In this document: positions 40,153-49,134 of the stretch, piece by piece
Numbering within the stretch: the first letter of the stretch is position 1
How the letters are laid out: the number at the start of each line of letters is the position of its first letter
From: Mucilaginibacter lacusdianchii
Lineage (GTDB): Bacteria > Bacteroidota > Bacteroidia > Sphingobacteriales > Sphingobacteriaceae
Reading direction: 5' to 3'
NCBI RefSeq assembly: GCF_009770985.1
Contig: NZ_WSRW01000002.1
Coordinates: 1,178,001 to 1,242,000, forward strand
DNA: 64,000 nucleotides
Program-made: the position numbers and the translations under genes
The notes under the pieces: generated by a model
What the model saw: only the letters and a program-made list of their open reading frames with translations
Database searches by the model: none
What the model was told of the DNA's origin: nothing

Positions 40153-42027
40153 TTATTCAAACTCTAAGTTAAATCTCCTTCTCAACTCGGCCAGTTGCGG
40201 ATTTTTGTTAGCCATATGCGCAAACTTTTCTGATGCCGTATATGGGCGTTTACTTACCTGTTGTTCATCTATTCGTGTGTGCACCTCAATGCTGAAGTTG
40301 CGCAGCTGTGTACGCAGGTAGTTCATCAAATCGGGCTTACCGTCTCTAAACACTGCCTCTTGTGTGCGGTTATTTACTACAATTTCAAACTCGGCAGGCC
40401 CCAACTGTTTAGGCGGGTTAGCTGTAAAAATAGTTATCAGTGTCATCGGCTTACCTTCGGCTTTAATTTTAGCGATGTAAGCATGCCATCTTTCTAAAAA
40501 CACATCTAACGTGAAGGGCTCATTGTCATTACCTTTTACATATGGATCTTCTTCCTCTTCTTCTACCGCAGTTAAGGCACCGAAACCTCCACCGGTTAAA
40601 GATGGGGTTAATGACGGAGATGATGTTAAAGATATTTTAGGTATGCCAACCGTTTTAACGGTGGGCGCTTCTTTAACAGCCACAGGCTGCGGCGAAGCCG
40701 AAGGCAGTGTGCCATTACTATAATTACCAACAGGTTCCTGCAATACCGGAGCCACTTTAGGCATTACCGGCTCAGGAATTTTAACCGTAGGTGGCGTTGG
40801 TATTTTAGGCGTTTCAGCTACCGGTTGACTAACCGGCTTAGGCGCCTCGGCAACTGCTATTGGAACTGCATCAGGTTTTTTTTTTTCACCATCACTGGCG
40901 GCGGCGGGTATTTGGCCCGAAGCTAAATTAAATACCGACGGCAGATGGCAGATTTTCAACAAGGCCAATTCTACCTGTAAGCGTTGATTTTTACTTAGCC
41001 GGTAATTTAAATCGCACTGGTTGGCAATATTCATCGCCGAAAGCAAGAATGAGGTAGAGGCCTGTTGCGCCTGCTGCAAATATTTGTTGCGGATGCCTTC
41101 GCTTACCTCCAGCAATTTTAAAGTAGCACCATCCTTACCCACCAGCAAATTGCGCAAGTGTCCCGATAAGCCATTAATGAAATGGCTACCGTCAAATCCT
41201 TTGGCTAATATTTCATCAAACAGCAGCAACGTTTTAGCGGTATCCTCGCGAAGCAAGCTATCAGTGATGTTAAAATAGTAATCGTAATCCAGAATGTTCA
41301 GGTTATCGATTACCGATTTGTATGTAACCTTACCGCCCGAAAAGCTTACAATCTGGTCGAACATCGATAACGCGTCGCGCAAACCACCATCGGCCTTTTG
41401 AGCAATGATGTGCAAACCGTCAGGCTCAAAACTAATGCTCTCCTTTTGTGCAATTGACGACAGGTGATTGGCCATATCCTCCACCCTGATACGGTTAAAA
41501 TCAAATATCTGACAGCGCGAAAGAATAGTTGGTAATATCTTATGCTTCTCGGTGGTAGCCAGTATGAATATGGCATAATGCGGCGGCTCCTCCAGTGTTT
41601 TCAGGAAAGCGTTGAAAGCAGCCTGCGACAGCATGTGCACCTCATCGATGATATACACTTTATAGCGGCCTGCCTGCGGTGGTATGCGTACCTGCTCAAT
41701 TAAGCTTCTGATATCATCCACAGAATTATTGGATGCTGCATCCAGCTCATGTACATTGAAAGAATTACCGTTCTGAAAAGCACGGCAAGAATCGCATGTA
41801 CCACAAGCTTCGCCATTAGGCTGCAAGTTGGTACAGTTGATAGTTTTGGCCAGAATACGGGCACATGTTGTTTTACCCACCCCACGTGGCCCGCAGAATA
41901 AAAATGCCTGCGCCAGCTGATTATTTCTAATCGCGTTTTTAAGCGTATTGGTCACATGTTGCTGACCTACAACGCTTTCAAAAGTTACCGGGCGGTATTT
42001 ACGGGCCGAAACAATAAAATTATCCAC
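40153..42027 (-). CDS. dnaX: DNA polymerase III subunit gamma/tau, with internal A11 slip site
   Basis: A 624-residue clamp-loader ATPase if started at the GTG at 42027 (VDNFIVSARKYRP); an ATG at 42105 would add 26 non-conserved residues. Walker A is GPRGVGKT (46-53), the zinc module follows in CTNLQPNGEACGTCDSC, and IIDEVHML is Walker B. Residues 1-375 are the AAA+ and collar domains, then a Pro-rich linker, then a tau-specific end. Codons 381-384 form a run of eleven A. One extra A, or a -1 shift, gives Thr then TGA; one fewer A gives five codons then TAG. Slippage would therefore release a gamma-like protein of about 385 residues, as known for dnaX of E. coli and Thermus. Confidence 0.93.
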   Translation of the reverse strand: MDNFIVSARKYRPVTFESVVGQQHVTNTLKNAIRNNQLAQAFLFCGPRGVGKTTCARILAKTINCTNLQPNGEACGTCDSCRAFQNGNSFNVHELDAASNNSVDDIRSLIEQVRIPPQAGRYKVYIIDEVHMLSQAAFNAFLKTLEEPPHYAIFILATTEKHKILPTILSRCQIFDFNRIRVEDMANHLSSIAQKESISFEPDGLHIIAQKADGGLRDALSMFDQIVSFSGGKVTYKSVIDNLNILDYDYYFNITDSLLREDTAKTLLLFDEILAKGFDGSHFINGLSGHLRNLLVGKDGATLKLLEVSEGIRNKYLQQAQQASTSFLLSAMNIANQCDLNYRLSKNQRLQVELALLKICHLPSVFNLASGQIPAAASDGEKKKPDAVPIAVAEAPKPVSQPVAETPKIPTPPTVKIPEPVMPKVAPVLQEPVGNYSNGTLPSASPQPVAVKEAPTVKTVGIPKISLTSSPSLTPSLTGGGFGALTAVEEEEEDPYVKGNDNEPFTLDVFLERWHAYIAKIKAEGKPMTLITIFTANPPKQLGPAEFEIVVNNRTQEAVFRDGKPDLMNYLRTQLRNFSIEVHTRIDEQQVSKRPYTASEKFAHMANKNPQLAELRRRFNLEFE

Positions 42028-42112
42028 AGCCACTAAGGTAAGGATATTTGCTGAAAGGATAAAGATGAAAGGATGAAAGTTGCAGAGTGCTGATGAAGTA
42101 AGCACCTACAAA

Positions 42113-42138
42113 AAGAGCCTCTATGTAAAGAGGCTCTT
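42113..42138 (-). terminator. Terminator after the Kelch-repeat gene
   Basis: AAGAGCCTCT and AGAGGCTCTT arms with a 6-base loop and a T tract on the minus strand. Confidence 0.8.
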
Positions 42139-42149
42139 ATAATTTTTGA

Positions 42150-43133
42150 TTAGTTTTTTGCTGATAATAAAGGTTGTATACTAGCCCCTTGTACACTAAC
42201 CTGCCCCGGATCAATAATGGTGGATGTACCTGCGTATACAAATAGTTTGTTATTGATTACAGCCGAACTTCCGTATCTGCGTCCCACCATATTGGTTTTC
42301 AACTTAACAAACGCATTGTTTGATGTATCAAAATAACCGGCAAATTCAGGTTTACCATAAGAACCAGTTAAAAAAATATAATTACCGCTTTGCGTTACAC
42401 TGGTAGCCGATACCTGCTCAGGCAGTTTGCCTACCTGCTTCCATGAATTTTTGGCAATATCATATGCATAAATTTCGCGGTAAACAAAACGGTTAAAAGG
42501 ATTATATCCGCCAAAAGTATACAACACGCCATTTACCACAGTACCTGATGTTTCAGCTGAGCGTGGCATATCTGCCAGGCGTTTAAACTTTTCGGTAATG
42601 ACATCAAATTCATACAACCGGCTGGAACCATACGCGCGGCTGCTGCCGCCAAACCAATAAACCTTATTATTCCAAACCGCCATACCACCGTTAAGTCCAG
42701 GATCGGGATGAGAAACTTTCAGCACTTTCGCTTCGCCTGTTTCGGTATCTACGGTTTCTACTTCATAAAATAAACCGGTGCCGTATGCCTTTAAACCACC
42801 CATTACATATATTTTATGCACCGATGGCACATATACGGCGGTAGATTGTATTTTAGGAGTTAGTTTATCTGACAAAACCTGCCAGGTGTTAGCATCCGGA
42901 TTAAACCGCATCACCTGCGTAGAAACGCGCTTATTATAAAGCTGCCCACTTAGGCTGTACAAATTTTGCCCGTCATTAGCGTAAGCAGAATAAAGCACCC
43001 GTTGTGGCAGGTTAGCGTAATTATCGAAATGTAATATGGTAGATGGCGGTGTTGCAGCATCTTGCGCATTTACACTCAATTGCACTGTGAAAACCGACAA
43101 GGCAACTGCTAAAGTTCGGAGTAAGCTTTTCAT
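42150..43133 (-). CDS. Exported Kelch-repeat protein
   Basis: A 327-residue protein with signal MKSLLRTLAVALSVFTVQLSVNAQ. The mature part is a run of about five to six Kelch blades, each with a G-G or G-x-x-Y/W turn such as VHKIYVMGGLKAYG, VYWFGGSSRAYGSS, GVLYTFGGYNPFNR and KLFVYAGTSTI, which should fold as a beta-propeller in the periplasm or outside the cell. No enzyme motif is visible. It is followed by a terminator and is divergent from the rpsF operon. Confidence 0.85.
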   Translation of the reverse strand: MKSLLRTLAVALSVFTVQLSVNAQDAATPPSTILHFDNYANLPQRVLYSAYANDGQNLYSLSGQLYNKRVSTQVMRFNPDANTWQVLSDKLTPKIQSTAVYVPSVHKIYVMGGLKAYGTGLFYEVETVDTETGEAKVLKVSHPDPGLNGGMAVWNNKVYWFGGSSRAYGSSRLYEFDVITEKFKRLADMPRSAETSGTVVNGVLYTFGGYNPFNRFVYREIYAYDIAKNSWKQVGKLPEQVSATSVTQSGNYIFLTGSYGKPEFAGYFDTSNNAFVKLKTNMVGRRYGSSAVINNKLFVYAGTSTIIDPGQVSVQGASIQPLLSAKN

Positions 43134-43303
43134 AGATATAAGGTTTAATTGAATAACTGGTTTTATGATGAAAAGTTATTCAAAAGCCCTTAATAATCAA
43201 ATCAATCACACATATTTTACAAAGTGTTTACAAGCACCAGCTTTCAGCATGTTCAAGGATATAATTGCTATGCCAATTATCAAATAATTAGCTGACAATC
43301 ACT

Positions 43304-43333
43304 TGCATATTTTATCAATTATATCTACATTTG
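43304..43333 (+). promoter_or_regulatory. Promoter of the rpsF-rpsR-rplI operon
   Basis: TTG (43304-43306), 19 bases, then TACATTTG (43326-43333): a textbook Bacteroidota -33/-7 pair. The leader of about 36 nt contains a short hairpin (CCCGT/ACGGG, 43338-43351). Confidence 0.7.
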
Positions 43334-43376
43334 CGTCCCCGTTTGCACGGGATAATTAATAAACATAAGTATTAAA

Positions 43377-43739
43377 ATGCAACAGTACGAAACCGTCATC
43401 ATTCTAACCCCGTTGTTATCAGATGAGACTGCTAAAGAGGTAATCGCCAAATTTAGCAAGATTCTTACCGATAACGGAGCCGAGATTGTTCAAGAGGACA
43501 ATTGGGGTTTGAGAAAATTAGCGTACTCTATTGAAAAAAAATCAACAGGGTATTACCACCTCACCGAATTCCGCGCTCCGGGTGAACTAATTAACAAACT
43601 GGAGATCGAGTACAGACGCGATGAGCGTGTAATGCGTTTCTTAACTATTGCTTTGGATAAACATGCCATTGCTTACAACGAGAAAAAACGCAGCGGTGCT
43701 TTCAACAAAAAACCTAAAACAGAGGAGGCAGCAGCTTAA
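43377..43739 (+). CDS. rpsF: 30S ribosomal protein S6
   Basis: A 120-residue ribosomal protein. It begins [17 protein letters not shown], contains the family segment [24 protein letters not shown] and ends with a charged tail [17 protein letters not shown]. It binds next to S18 in the small subunit, and rpsR follows two bases later, as in most bacteria. First gene of the operon, after a strong promoter. Confidence 0.98.
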   Translation: MQQYETVIILTPLLSDETAKEVIAKFSKILTDNGAEIVQEDNWGLRKLAYSIEKKSTGYYHLTEFRAPGELINKLEIEYRRDERVMRFLTIALDKHAIAYNEKKRSGAFNKKPKTEEAAA

Positions 43740-43741
43740 TT

Positions 43742-44005
43742 ATGGCAAACGAACAAATTCAATACGTTACCGCTCCTAAAGTGGACGATAACCGTAAAAA
43801 ATATTGCCGTTTCAAAAAGAACGGTATCAAATACATCGATTACAAAGACGCTAACTTTTTATTAAAGTTCGTTAACGATCAAGGTAAAGTATTACCACGT
43901 CGTTTAACCGGTACTTCTTTGAAATTTCAGCGTAAAGTGGCTCAGGCAGTTAAACGTGCCCGTCACATCGGTTTATTACCTTATGTAACTGACTCGTTAA
44001 AATAA
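43742..44005 (+). CDS. rpsR: 30S ribosomal protein S18
   Basis: An 87-residue basic ribosomal protein with the family core KKYCRFKKNGIKYIDYKD and the C-terminal TSLKFQRKVAQAVKRARHIGLLPY. It forms a heterodimer with S6 on 16S rRNA. One Cys remains (YCRF), so it is not the full zinc-binding form. It lies between rpsF (two bases) and rplI (15 bases, with an AGGAGG-like ribosome site before it). Confidence 0.98.
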   Translation: MANEQIQYVTAPKVDDNRKKYCRFKKNGIKYIDYKDANFLLKFVNDQGKVLPRRLTGTSLKFQRKVAQAVKRARHIGLLPYVTDSLK

Positions 44006-44020
44006 TAGGAGGTTTAGAAA

Positions 44021-44464
44021 ATGGATTTGATTTTAAAACAAGATGTTAAAAACCTCGGCGAGAAAGACGAAATCGTTAAAGTAAAGTCAGGTTATGGCCG
44101 TAACTTTTTGATCCCGAAGGGTTATGCTACTTTAGCTACTGAATCAGCTCGTAAAGTTTTAGCTGAAAACCTGAAACAGGCTCAGTTTAAACAAGACAAA
44201 ATCCGTAAGGATGCTGACGAATTAGCGGCCCGTTTAGAAGGCGTTAAATTAACCATCGGTGCTAAAGCCGGCGAAAGCGGTAAAATTTTCGGTGCAATCA
44301 ACACTATCCAAGTGGCTGACGCACTGAAAAAACAAGGCTTCGAAGTTGATCGTCGTCGTATCACTTTTGACCAGGATCCTAAAGTTTTGGGTGAATACAC
44401 TGCAAACTTGAACCTGCACAAAGAAGTTAAAGTTCAGGTACCTTTTGAAGTAGTAGCTGAGTAA
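44021..44464 (+). CDS. rplI: 50S ribosomal protein L9
   Basis: A 147-residue protein with the conserved N-terminal domain MDLILKQDVKNLGEKDEIVKVKSGYGRNFLIPKGYA, the long central helix and a C-terminal domain ending NLHKEVKVQVPFEVVAE. It is preceded by AGGAGG (44007-44012), one of the few clear Shine-Dalgarno-like sites here. Last gene of the operon, followed by a strong terminator. Confidence 0.98.
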   Translation: MDLILKQDVKNLGEKDEIVKVKSGYGRNFLIPKGYATLATESARKVLAENLKQAQFKQDKIRKDADELAARLEGVKLTIGAKAGESGKIFGAINTIQVADALKKQGFEVDRRRITFDQDPKVLGEYTANLNLHKEVKVQVPFEVVAE

Positions 44465-44516
44465 TTATAAGTTCGCTTTCGGAAGTTAAATTTCGAACTT
44501 GAAACAAACTAATTTA

Positions 44517-44552
44517 TAAAAAGGTGTTCAGTATATACTGAACACCTTTTTT
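44517..44552 (+). terminator. Terminator of the rpsF operon
   Basis: AAAAGGTGTTCAGTA and TACTGAACACCTTTT form a perfect palindromic stem ending in a T tract. Confidence 0.9.
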
Positions 44553-44569
44553 GTTTATAATTTTAAAGC

Positions 44570-45256
44570 ATGGGCATTTTTAAGCTGATTCTGCGTTTTG
44601 TTAAAATTTTTGTTATCGCCTTTGTAGGCATCTCGCTACTATGGGTACTGTTATACCGTTTCATCAATCCACCTGTTACCTGGCTAATGATTGAACGTGG
44701 CTTTGAACGCAAAGCCGCAGGAAAGACCTGGAAGATAGACAAAGACTGGAAAGACTTTGATGAGATATCCATTAACATGAAAAAAGCTGCTGTGGCTGGA
44801 GAAGACCAAGCTTTTTTAGAACATCATGGCTTCGACTTTAAAGCTATTGAACATGCTATTAAAAAAAACCAAAACAGCCATAAAATAATTGGCGGTAGTA
44901 CCATATCACAGCAAACCGCTAAAAACGCCTTTTTATGGCAAGGCCGCTCTTGGCTGCGCAAAGGTTTAGAAGCTTATTTTACCATGCTTATAGAAGCCAT
45001 GTGGAGCAAAAAACGCATCATGGAGGTATACCTGAACATTATTGAAATGGGCGACGGTATTTACGGGGCTGAAGCTGCTGCCCAAAACTACTTCCATAAG
45101 CCCGCAGCAAATCTTACCAAACGTGAAGCGGCTGCCATTGCAGCGATTTTCCCGAGTCCTTTAAAACGGTCGGCTACTAACCCTACAAAGTTTTTAAGAC
45201 ACCGCCGTTATCTGATTATAAAAAATATGAACCGCTTAGGTCCGCTTGATTTTTAA
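44570..45256 (+). CDS. mtgA: Monofunctional peptidoglycan glycosyltransferase
   Basis: A 228-residue inner-membrane enzyme of the GT51 family that polymerises lipid II into glycan strands. One N-terminal helix (about 5-28) anchors it; the catalytic motifs are GEDQAFLEHHGFD with the essential Glu near residue 77, GGSTISQQTAKN and RKGLEAYFTMLIEAMWSKKRIMEVYLNI. There is no transpeptidase domain. It sits alone between two terminators, convergent with the rod-shape cluster that uses the same substrate. Confidence 0.95.
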   Translation: MGIFKLILRFVKIFVIAFVGISLLWVLLYRFINPPVTWLMIERGFERKAAGKTWKIDKDWKDFDEISINMKKAAVAGEDQAFLEHHGFDFKAIEHAIKKNQNSHKIIGGSTISQQTAKNAFLWQGRSWLRKGLEAYFTMLIEAMWSKKRIMEVYLNIIEMGDGIYGAEAAAQNYFHKPAANLTKREAAAIAAIFPSPLKRSATNPTKFLRHRRYLIIKNMNRLGPLDF

Positions 45257-45297
45257 AACACAAAAGGCAGCTATCCAATAGCTGCCTTTTGTGTTTT
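45255..45297. terminator. Bidirectional terminator between mtgA and rodA
   Basis: AAAACACAAAAGGCAGCT and AGCTGCCTTTTGTGTTTT arms with a 7-base loop, between convergent genes. Confidence 0.9.
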
Positions 45298-45329
45298 AAA
45301 ACCTTTTTTATAATAGGATTTTATGTAAT

Positions 45330-46595
45330 TTAAATCAATGCACCCAATCGGTTTGAATCCAGCTTAATCAATACAAATAGTAATACGGTAAAGCTCCATA
45401 GCGATGAGCCACCATAACTGATAAATGGTAGCGGTATACCAATTACGGGCATAAACCCAATAGCCATGCTGATATTAATGAAGACGTGGAAAAAGATAAC
45501 GGAGGCTACACCATAGCCGTAAACCCGTGCAAAAGGTGCCCGTTGCCGCTCGGCCATATAAATGATACGCAACAACAAAAACAGGTACAAACAGATTACC
45601 ACTGAGGTACCTACAAAGCCCCACTCCTCTCCTATGGTACAAAAAATAAAGTCGGTGCTTTGCGCGGGTACAAAAGAGTATTTGGTTTGTGTACCCTGTA
45701 AATAACCTTTACCCCATAATTGCCCGGAGCCAATAGCAATTTTTGACTGATTTACGTTATAACCAATACCTCTTAAATCTGAAGTGATGCCCAGCAACTC
45801 ATCTATACGGGCGCGCTGGTGGGGCTTCAGTACATTAAAATAAATAGGCTTAACAGTAACTATGTAACCTATACACAATGCCATTACTGTTATAGCAGTA
45901 ATGATTAATTTTGGTGTACGGCGCATTACAGCCAAAATAGCAACGGTGATGGCAACCAAAGCGCCAGCTACATACCAAAGGTTAAGCAGCAAAGAACAGA
46001 TACCAAGTATAATTGCTAATCCGGCTGCTATTAAAAACCAAGGTGATAGGCCCTCGCGATACAGCACAAACACCAACGAACAAAATACCAAGGTTGATCC
46101 GGCATCGGGTTGCAACATAATCAACAGCATAGGGAAGCCAATGATAGCTGCCGCTACGCCAAATGATTTAAGCTCTGTAATACGGATATTGGTACCACTT
46201 AAATAGCGCGCCAGCAGTAAACAAGTACTGAACTTAGCAAATTCAGACGGCTGTAAACGGAATGAACCTATAGGAATCCAAGCTTGGTTACCGCCTACGT
46301 TACGGCCAACAACCAACACTATCATCAACAATATAACCGTTATGGTGTAAAAAAGCGGAGCAGTGGCGCTAAAAAAGCGACTGTCTAACAGCAAAATAAC
46401 GATCCCCAGCACAACAGCCGACATGATAAATATAAACTGCTTACCATAATTTGTACTTAAATCGATGATGCTTGGATGCTCCGGATCAAAAACGGCTGCA
46501 TGAATGTTAAACCAGCCAATAGTACATAAAACCAGGTACAGGAATACGGTTAACCAGTCTACATTAAAAAAGAAGCCACGTTGCTGATTATTCAT
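45330..46595 (-). CDS. rodA: Rod-shape peptidoglycan polymerase RodA (SEDS family)
   Basis: A 421-residue protein with about ten membrane helices. SEDS marks: GNQAWIPIGSFRLQPSEFAKF, KPHQRARIDELLG, QSKIAIGSGQLWGKGYLQGTQTKYSFVPAQSTDFIF with the catalytic Asp region, and PFISYGGSSLWSF at the end. It polymerises glycan strands with PBP2 during elongation. Its start overlaps the mrdA stop by eight bases, and it is the last gene of the mreBCD-mrdA-rodA run. Confidence 0.96.
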   Translation of the reverse strand: MNNQQRGFFFNVDWLTVFLYLVLCTIGWFNIHAAVFDPEHPSIIDLSTNYGKQFIFIMSAVVLGIVILLLDSRFFSATAPLFYTITVILLMIVLVVGRNVGGNQAWIPIGSFRLQPSEFAKFSTCLLLARYLSGTNIRITELKSFGVAAAIIGFPMLLIMLQPDAGSTLVFCSLVFVLYREGLSPWFLIAAGLAIILGICSLLLNLWYVAGALVAITVAILAVMRRTPKLIITAITVMALCIGYIVTVKPIYFNVLKPHQRARIDELLGITSDLRGIGYNVNQSKIAIGSGQLWGKGYLQGTQTKYSFVPAQSTDFIFCTIGEEWGFVGTSVVICLYLFLLLRIIYMAERQRAPFARVYGYGVASVIFFHVFINISMAIGFMPVIGIPLPFISYGGSSLWSFTVLLFVLIKLDSNRLGALI

Positions 46596-48618
46596 CTTCC
46601 TTTTTTTGAATTAAAGCTGCTGTTATTTGATTGACGCTGTCTTGCTTTTTGGGATTACGCCGTGCGGCCGATTTGAGTTGTAGCGACTGTTGTATACTAT
46701 CGCGTTTAAAGCGTTTTGCTTTTTTGGTACTATCCCTTTTCAGGCTATCCACTTTTGCACTGTCGCGCAGGGTTCTTTTAACCGGCGGCTTCCATCCCGG
46801 TGGCGGAGGCAATAAGTTTTTATTAATGATGTAATCAACCTGTGCTTTGGGCCGGCTAACGTAGCCACGCAAATATTTTTCAATCATGTAACTGCCTATA
46901 GGTGCAGCCCATGATGCACCGTAACCTCCGTTTTCGACCACTACAGCAATAGCAATCCTCGGCGTATCGCGTGGTGCAAATGCAACAAATACCGAGTGGT
47001 TTTTACCATGCGGGTTTTGTACTGTACCGGTTTTGCCGCACATGATGATGCCCGGTATGCGCGATGCGGCTGCTGTACCATGGTCTACCACATCCTGCAT
47101 ACCATTAATTACCGGTTCAAAATATCTCTGATCAATACCAACGTCGTTTCTGATGGTGTATTCGGTTTTAATTACTTGCTTATCGCCGATGGCCTTAATT
47201 AAATGCGGCTTGTAATAAAAGCCCCGGTTAGCAATTACAGCTTCTACGTTGGCCATTTGCAATGGCGTGGCTAATAACTCCCCCTGACCGATTGCCAATG
47301 AGATGATAGAGCTAGAACGCCATCTGTTTTTACCGAATACATTGTCATATCGCAATGGTGTTGGCACGTTACCACGCGCCTCGAACGGCAAATCTACGTC
47401 CAGCTTAATACCGAAGCCAAAACGGTTAACCTGCGTTTTCCATTTAGCTAAAGTGGTACGGATGTTTTTTGAGCCGTTCACATTCATCAACCGGTCGAAC
47501 ACGTTACAAAAGTAAGGGTTGCAGGATTGGGATATGCCTTTCCGCAAATCGGTCACCCCGTCAAAGTGCTCGCAAGCCACACGGTGGTTACCGGCCATAT
47601 AATAGTGCGGGCAAAAGAATGTGGTTTGCGGTGTAATGATACCTTCTTGCAAAGCAATCAAAGCATCCAAGGGCTTAAATGACGATCCGGGCGGATATTT
47701 AGCTTGGATAGGCCTTACGTTGAACGGACGGTAAGGATTTTTATACAACTTGGCAATGTTGTTGCCCCGCTCTTTACCTACCAGCAAGTTTGGATCATAG
47801 GTAGGGCTGCTCACGAAAGCCAGGATTTCGCCGGTTGATGGCTCGATAGCTACTATACTGCCTACCTTATTTTGCATCAGCTGTTCGCCAAGCTTTTGGA
47901 TATTTAAATCCAGTGAGGAGATCAAACGCTCACCAGCTACCGGAATAGTATCATAAGCACCATTAGCAAAGCGACCCTTTTTGATATTACGCGAGTCGAC
48001 CATTTGGAACTCCACGCCGCGTTGTCCGCGTAGCTCTTTTTCGTATGCGCGTTCCACGCCCGATATACCGATGTAATCACCAGGGCTATAGTAACCGCCA
48101 GAACGCTTAATGGCTGCATCGTTAGCCTCGCCGATATAGCCCAAAAACTGCGCAGCCACCGAATCGGGATAAGTACGGATAGAACGCTGAATGGTAAAAA
48201 ATCCTGGAAAATCGGCTAATCGTTCCTGAAATGCAGCGTACATATCTTTAGACAGCTGCTTTTCAAAAACCGACTCGCGGTAAGGAGAATATTTGACTGC
48301 TTTTACAAAGCGTTTATCAAAGTCGGCTTTAGTGATACCCAGTAGATGGCAAAGCTCCAATGTATCAAAAGGCTTTACATCATTAGGGGTTACCATTACA
48401 TCGTACACCGCTACGTTTTGAACCAGTATTTTGCCGGTACGATCCAATATGGGGCCGCGTGCCGGATAGTTAATTCTTCGGCGTAAAACATTTTTGTTGG
48501 CAAAAACAGTATAACGTTCGTCAACTATCTGGATATAAAACAAACGCGCCAGCAGTACCACTGCCAGTGCTATAAAGATACCAGTAACTATGTAGCGCCT
48601 CTCAAAATAATTATTCAT
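46588..48618 (-). CDS. mrdA: Penicillin-binding protein 2 (elongation transpeptidase)
   Basis: A 676-residue class B PBP: an N-terminal membrane anchor, the dimerisation/pedestal domain with GPILDRTGKILVQN, and the transpeptidase domain with SSFK (acyl-enzyme Ser in KYPPGSSFKPLDALI), SQSCN (SxN) and KTGT in MCGKTGTVQNP. A basic, disordered tail (about 610-676, many Lys, Arg and Asp) is unusual in length but common in this phylum. It pairs with RodA encoded downstream. Confidence 0.96.
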   Translation of the reverse strand: MNNYFERRYIVTGIFIALAVVLLARLFYIQIVDERYTVFANKNVLRRRINYPARGPILDRTGKILVQNVAVYDVMVTPNDVKPFDTLELCHLLGITKADFDKRFVKAVKYSPYRESVFEKQLSKDMYAAFQERLADFPGFFTIQRSIRTYPDSVAAQFLGYIGEANDAAIKRSGGYYSPGDYIGISGVERAYEKELRGQRGVEFQMVDSRNIKKGRFANGAYDTIPVAGERLISSLDLNIQKLGEQLMQNKVGSIVAIEPSTGEILAFVSSPTYDPNLLVGKERGNNIAKLYKNPYRPFNVRPIQAKYPPGSSFKPLDALIALQEGIITPQTTFFCPHYYMAGNHRVACEHFDGVTDLRKGISQSCNPYFCNVFDRLMNVNGSKNIRTTLAKWKTQVNRFGFGIKLDVDLPFEARGNVPTPLRYDNVFGKNRWRSSSIISLAIGQGELLATPLQMANVEAVIANRGFYYKPHLIKAIGDKQVIKTEYTIRNDVGIDQRYFEPVINGMQDVVDHGTAAASRIPGIIMCGKTGTVQNPHGKNHSVFVAFAPRDTPRIAIAVVVENGGYGASWAAPIGSYMIEKYLRGYVSRPKAQVDYIINKNLLPPPPGWKPPVKRTLRDSAKVDSLKRDSTKKAKRFKRDSIQQSLQLKSAARRNPKKQDSVNQITAALIQKKEDE

Positions 48619-49134
48619 CTAACGTTCTTTCCTTCTGAAAAATAAGAAGCTGGATACTAAAATCAAAAATAAGGTAAAAGCTGAACTTAATAAGAAACGT
48701 AAAAGCGTGTATTGTATTTCAGATAGATGAAAAACTTCGAGGTTGAACAGGAAGAAGTGATGCACTAAAGTTAATATGCCAGCATACGCAAAAAACCACC
48801 TAAACCCCATATTACCCAAAGTTGGTTCAGGCTCGTTGTCAAAACCTTCTTTTTGTACGGTTATGCTGATAAACATAATACGCACTAAAGCCAGCAACAC
48901 ACATGATGCCGCATGCAAGCCGGGGGTATCATAAAAAGCATCAATACTTAATCCCAGTAAAAACGACAGCAAAAACAATAACACATTAGGCACCTCAAAA
49001 GGCAGAAGTAAAATAAACAGGATGTAAGGGTATGGCATTGACAGGTTGTATAAACTGATATTCTTCAGCAAAAAAACCTGCAAAAAAACCAATGCCAAAA
49101 ACCGGAGTGCGTTTACAATTAAAACCCTAATCAT
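48619..49134 (-). CDS. mreD: Rod-shape-determining protein MreD
   Basis: A 171-residue membrane protein with five to six helices and little sequence conservation beyond hydrophobic pattern; the order between mreC and mrdA identifies it. YPYILFILLLPFEVPN and GLSIDAFYDTPGLHAA are typical family segments. It overlaps mreC by eight bases and abuts mrdA with no gap. Confidence 0.9.
   Translation of the reverse strand: MIRVLIVNALRFLALVFLQVFLLKNISLYNLSMPYPYILFILLLPFEVPNVLLFLLSFLLGLSIDAFYDTPGLHAASCVLLALVRIMFISITVQKEGFDNEPEPTLGNMGFRWFFAYAGILTLVHHFFLFNLEVFHLSEIQYTLLRFLLSSAFTLFLILVSSFLFFRRKER

Noticed and set aside
43334..43376. rpsF leader hairpin as an S6:S18-binding autoregulatory RNA
   Set aside because: Only a simple CCCGT/ACGGG stem is visible; the bulge and loop sequence of the known motif cannot be recognised.
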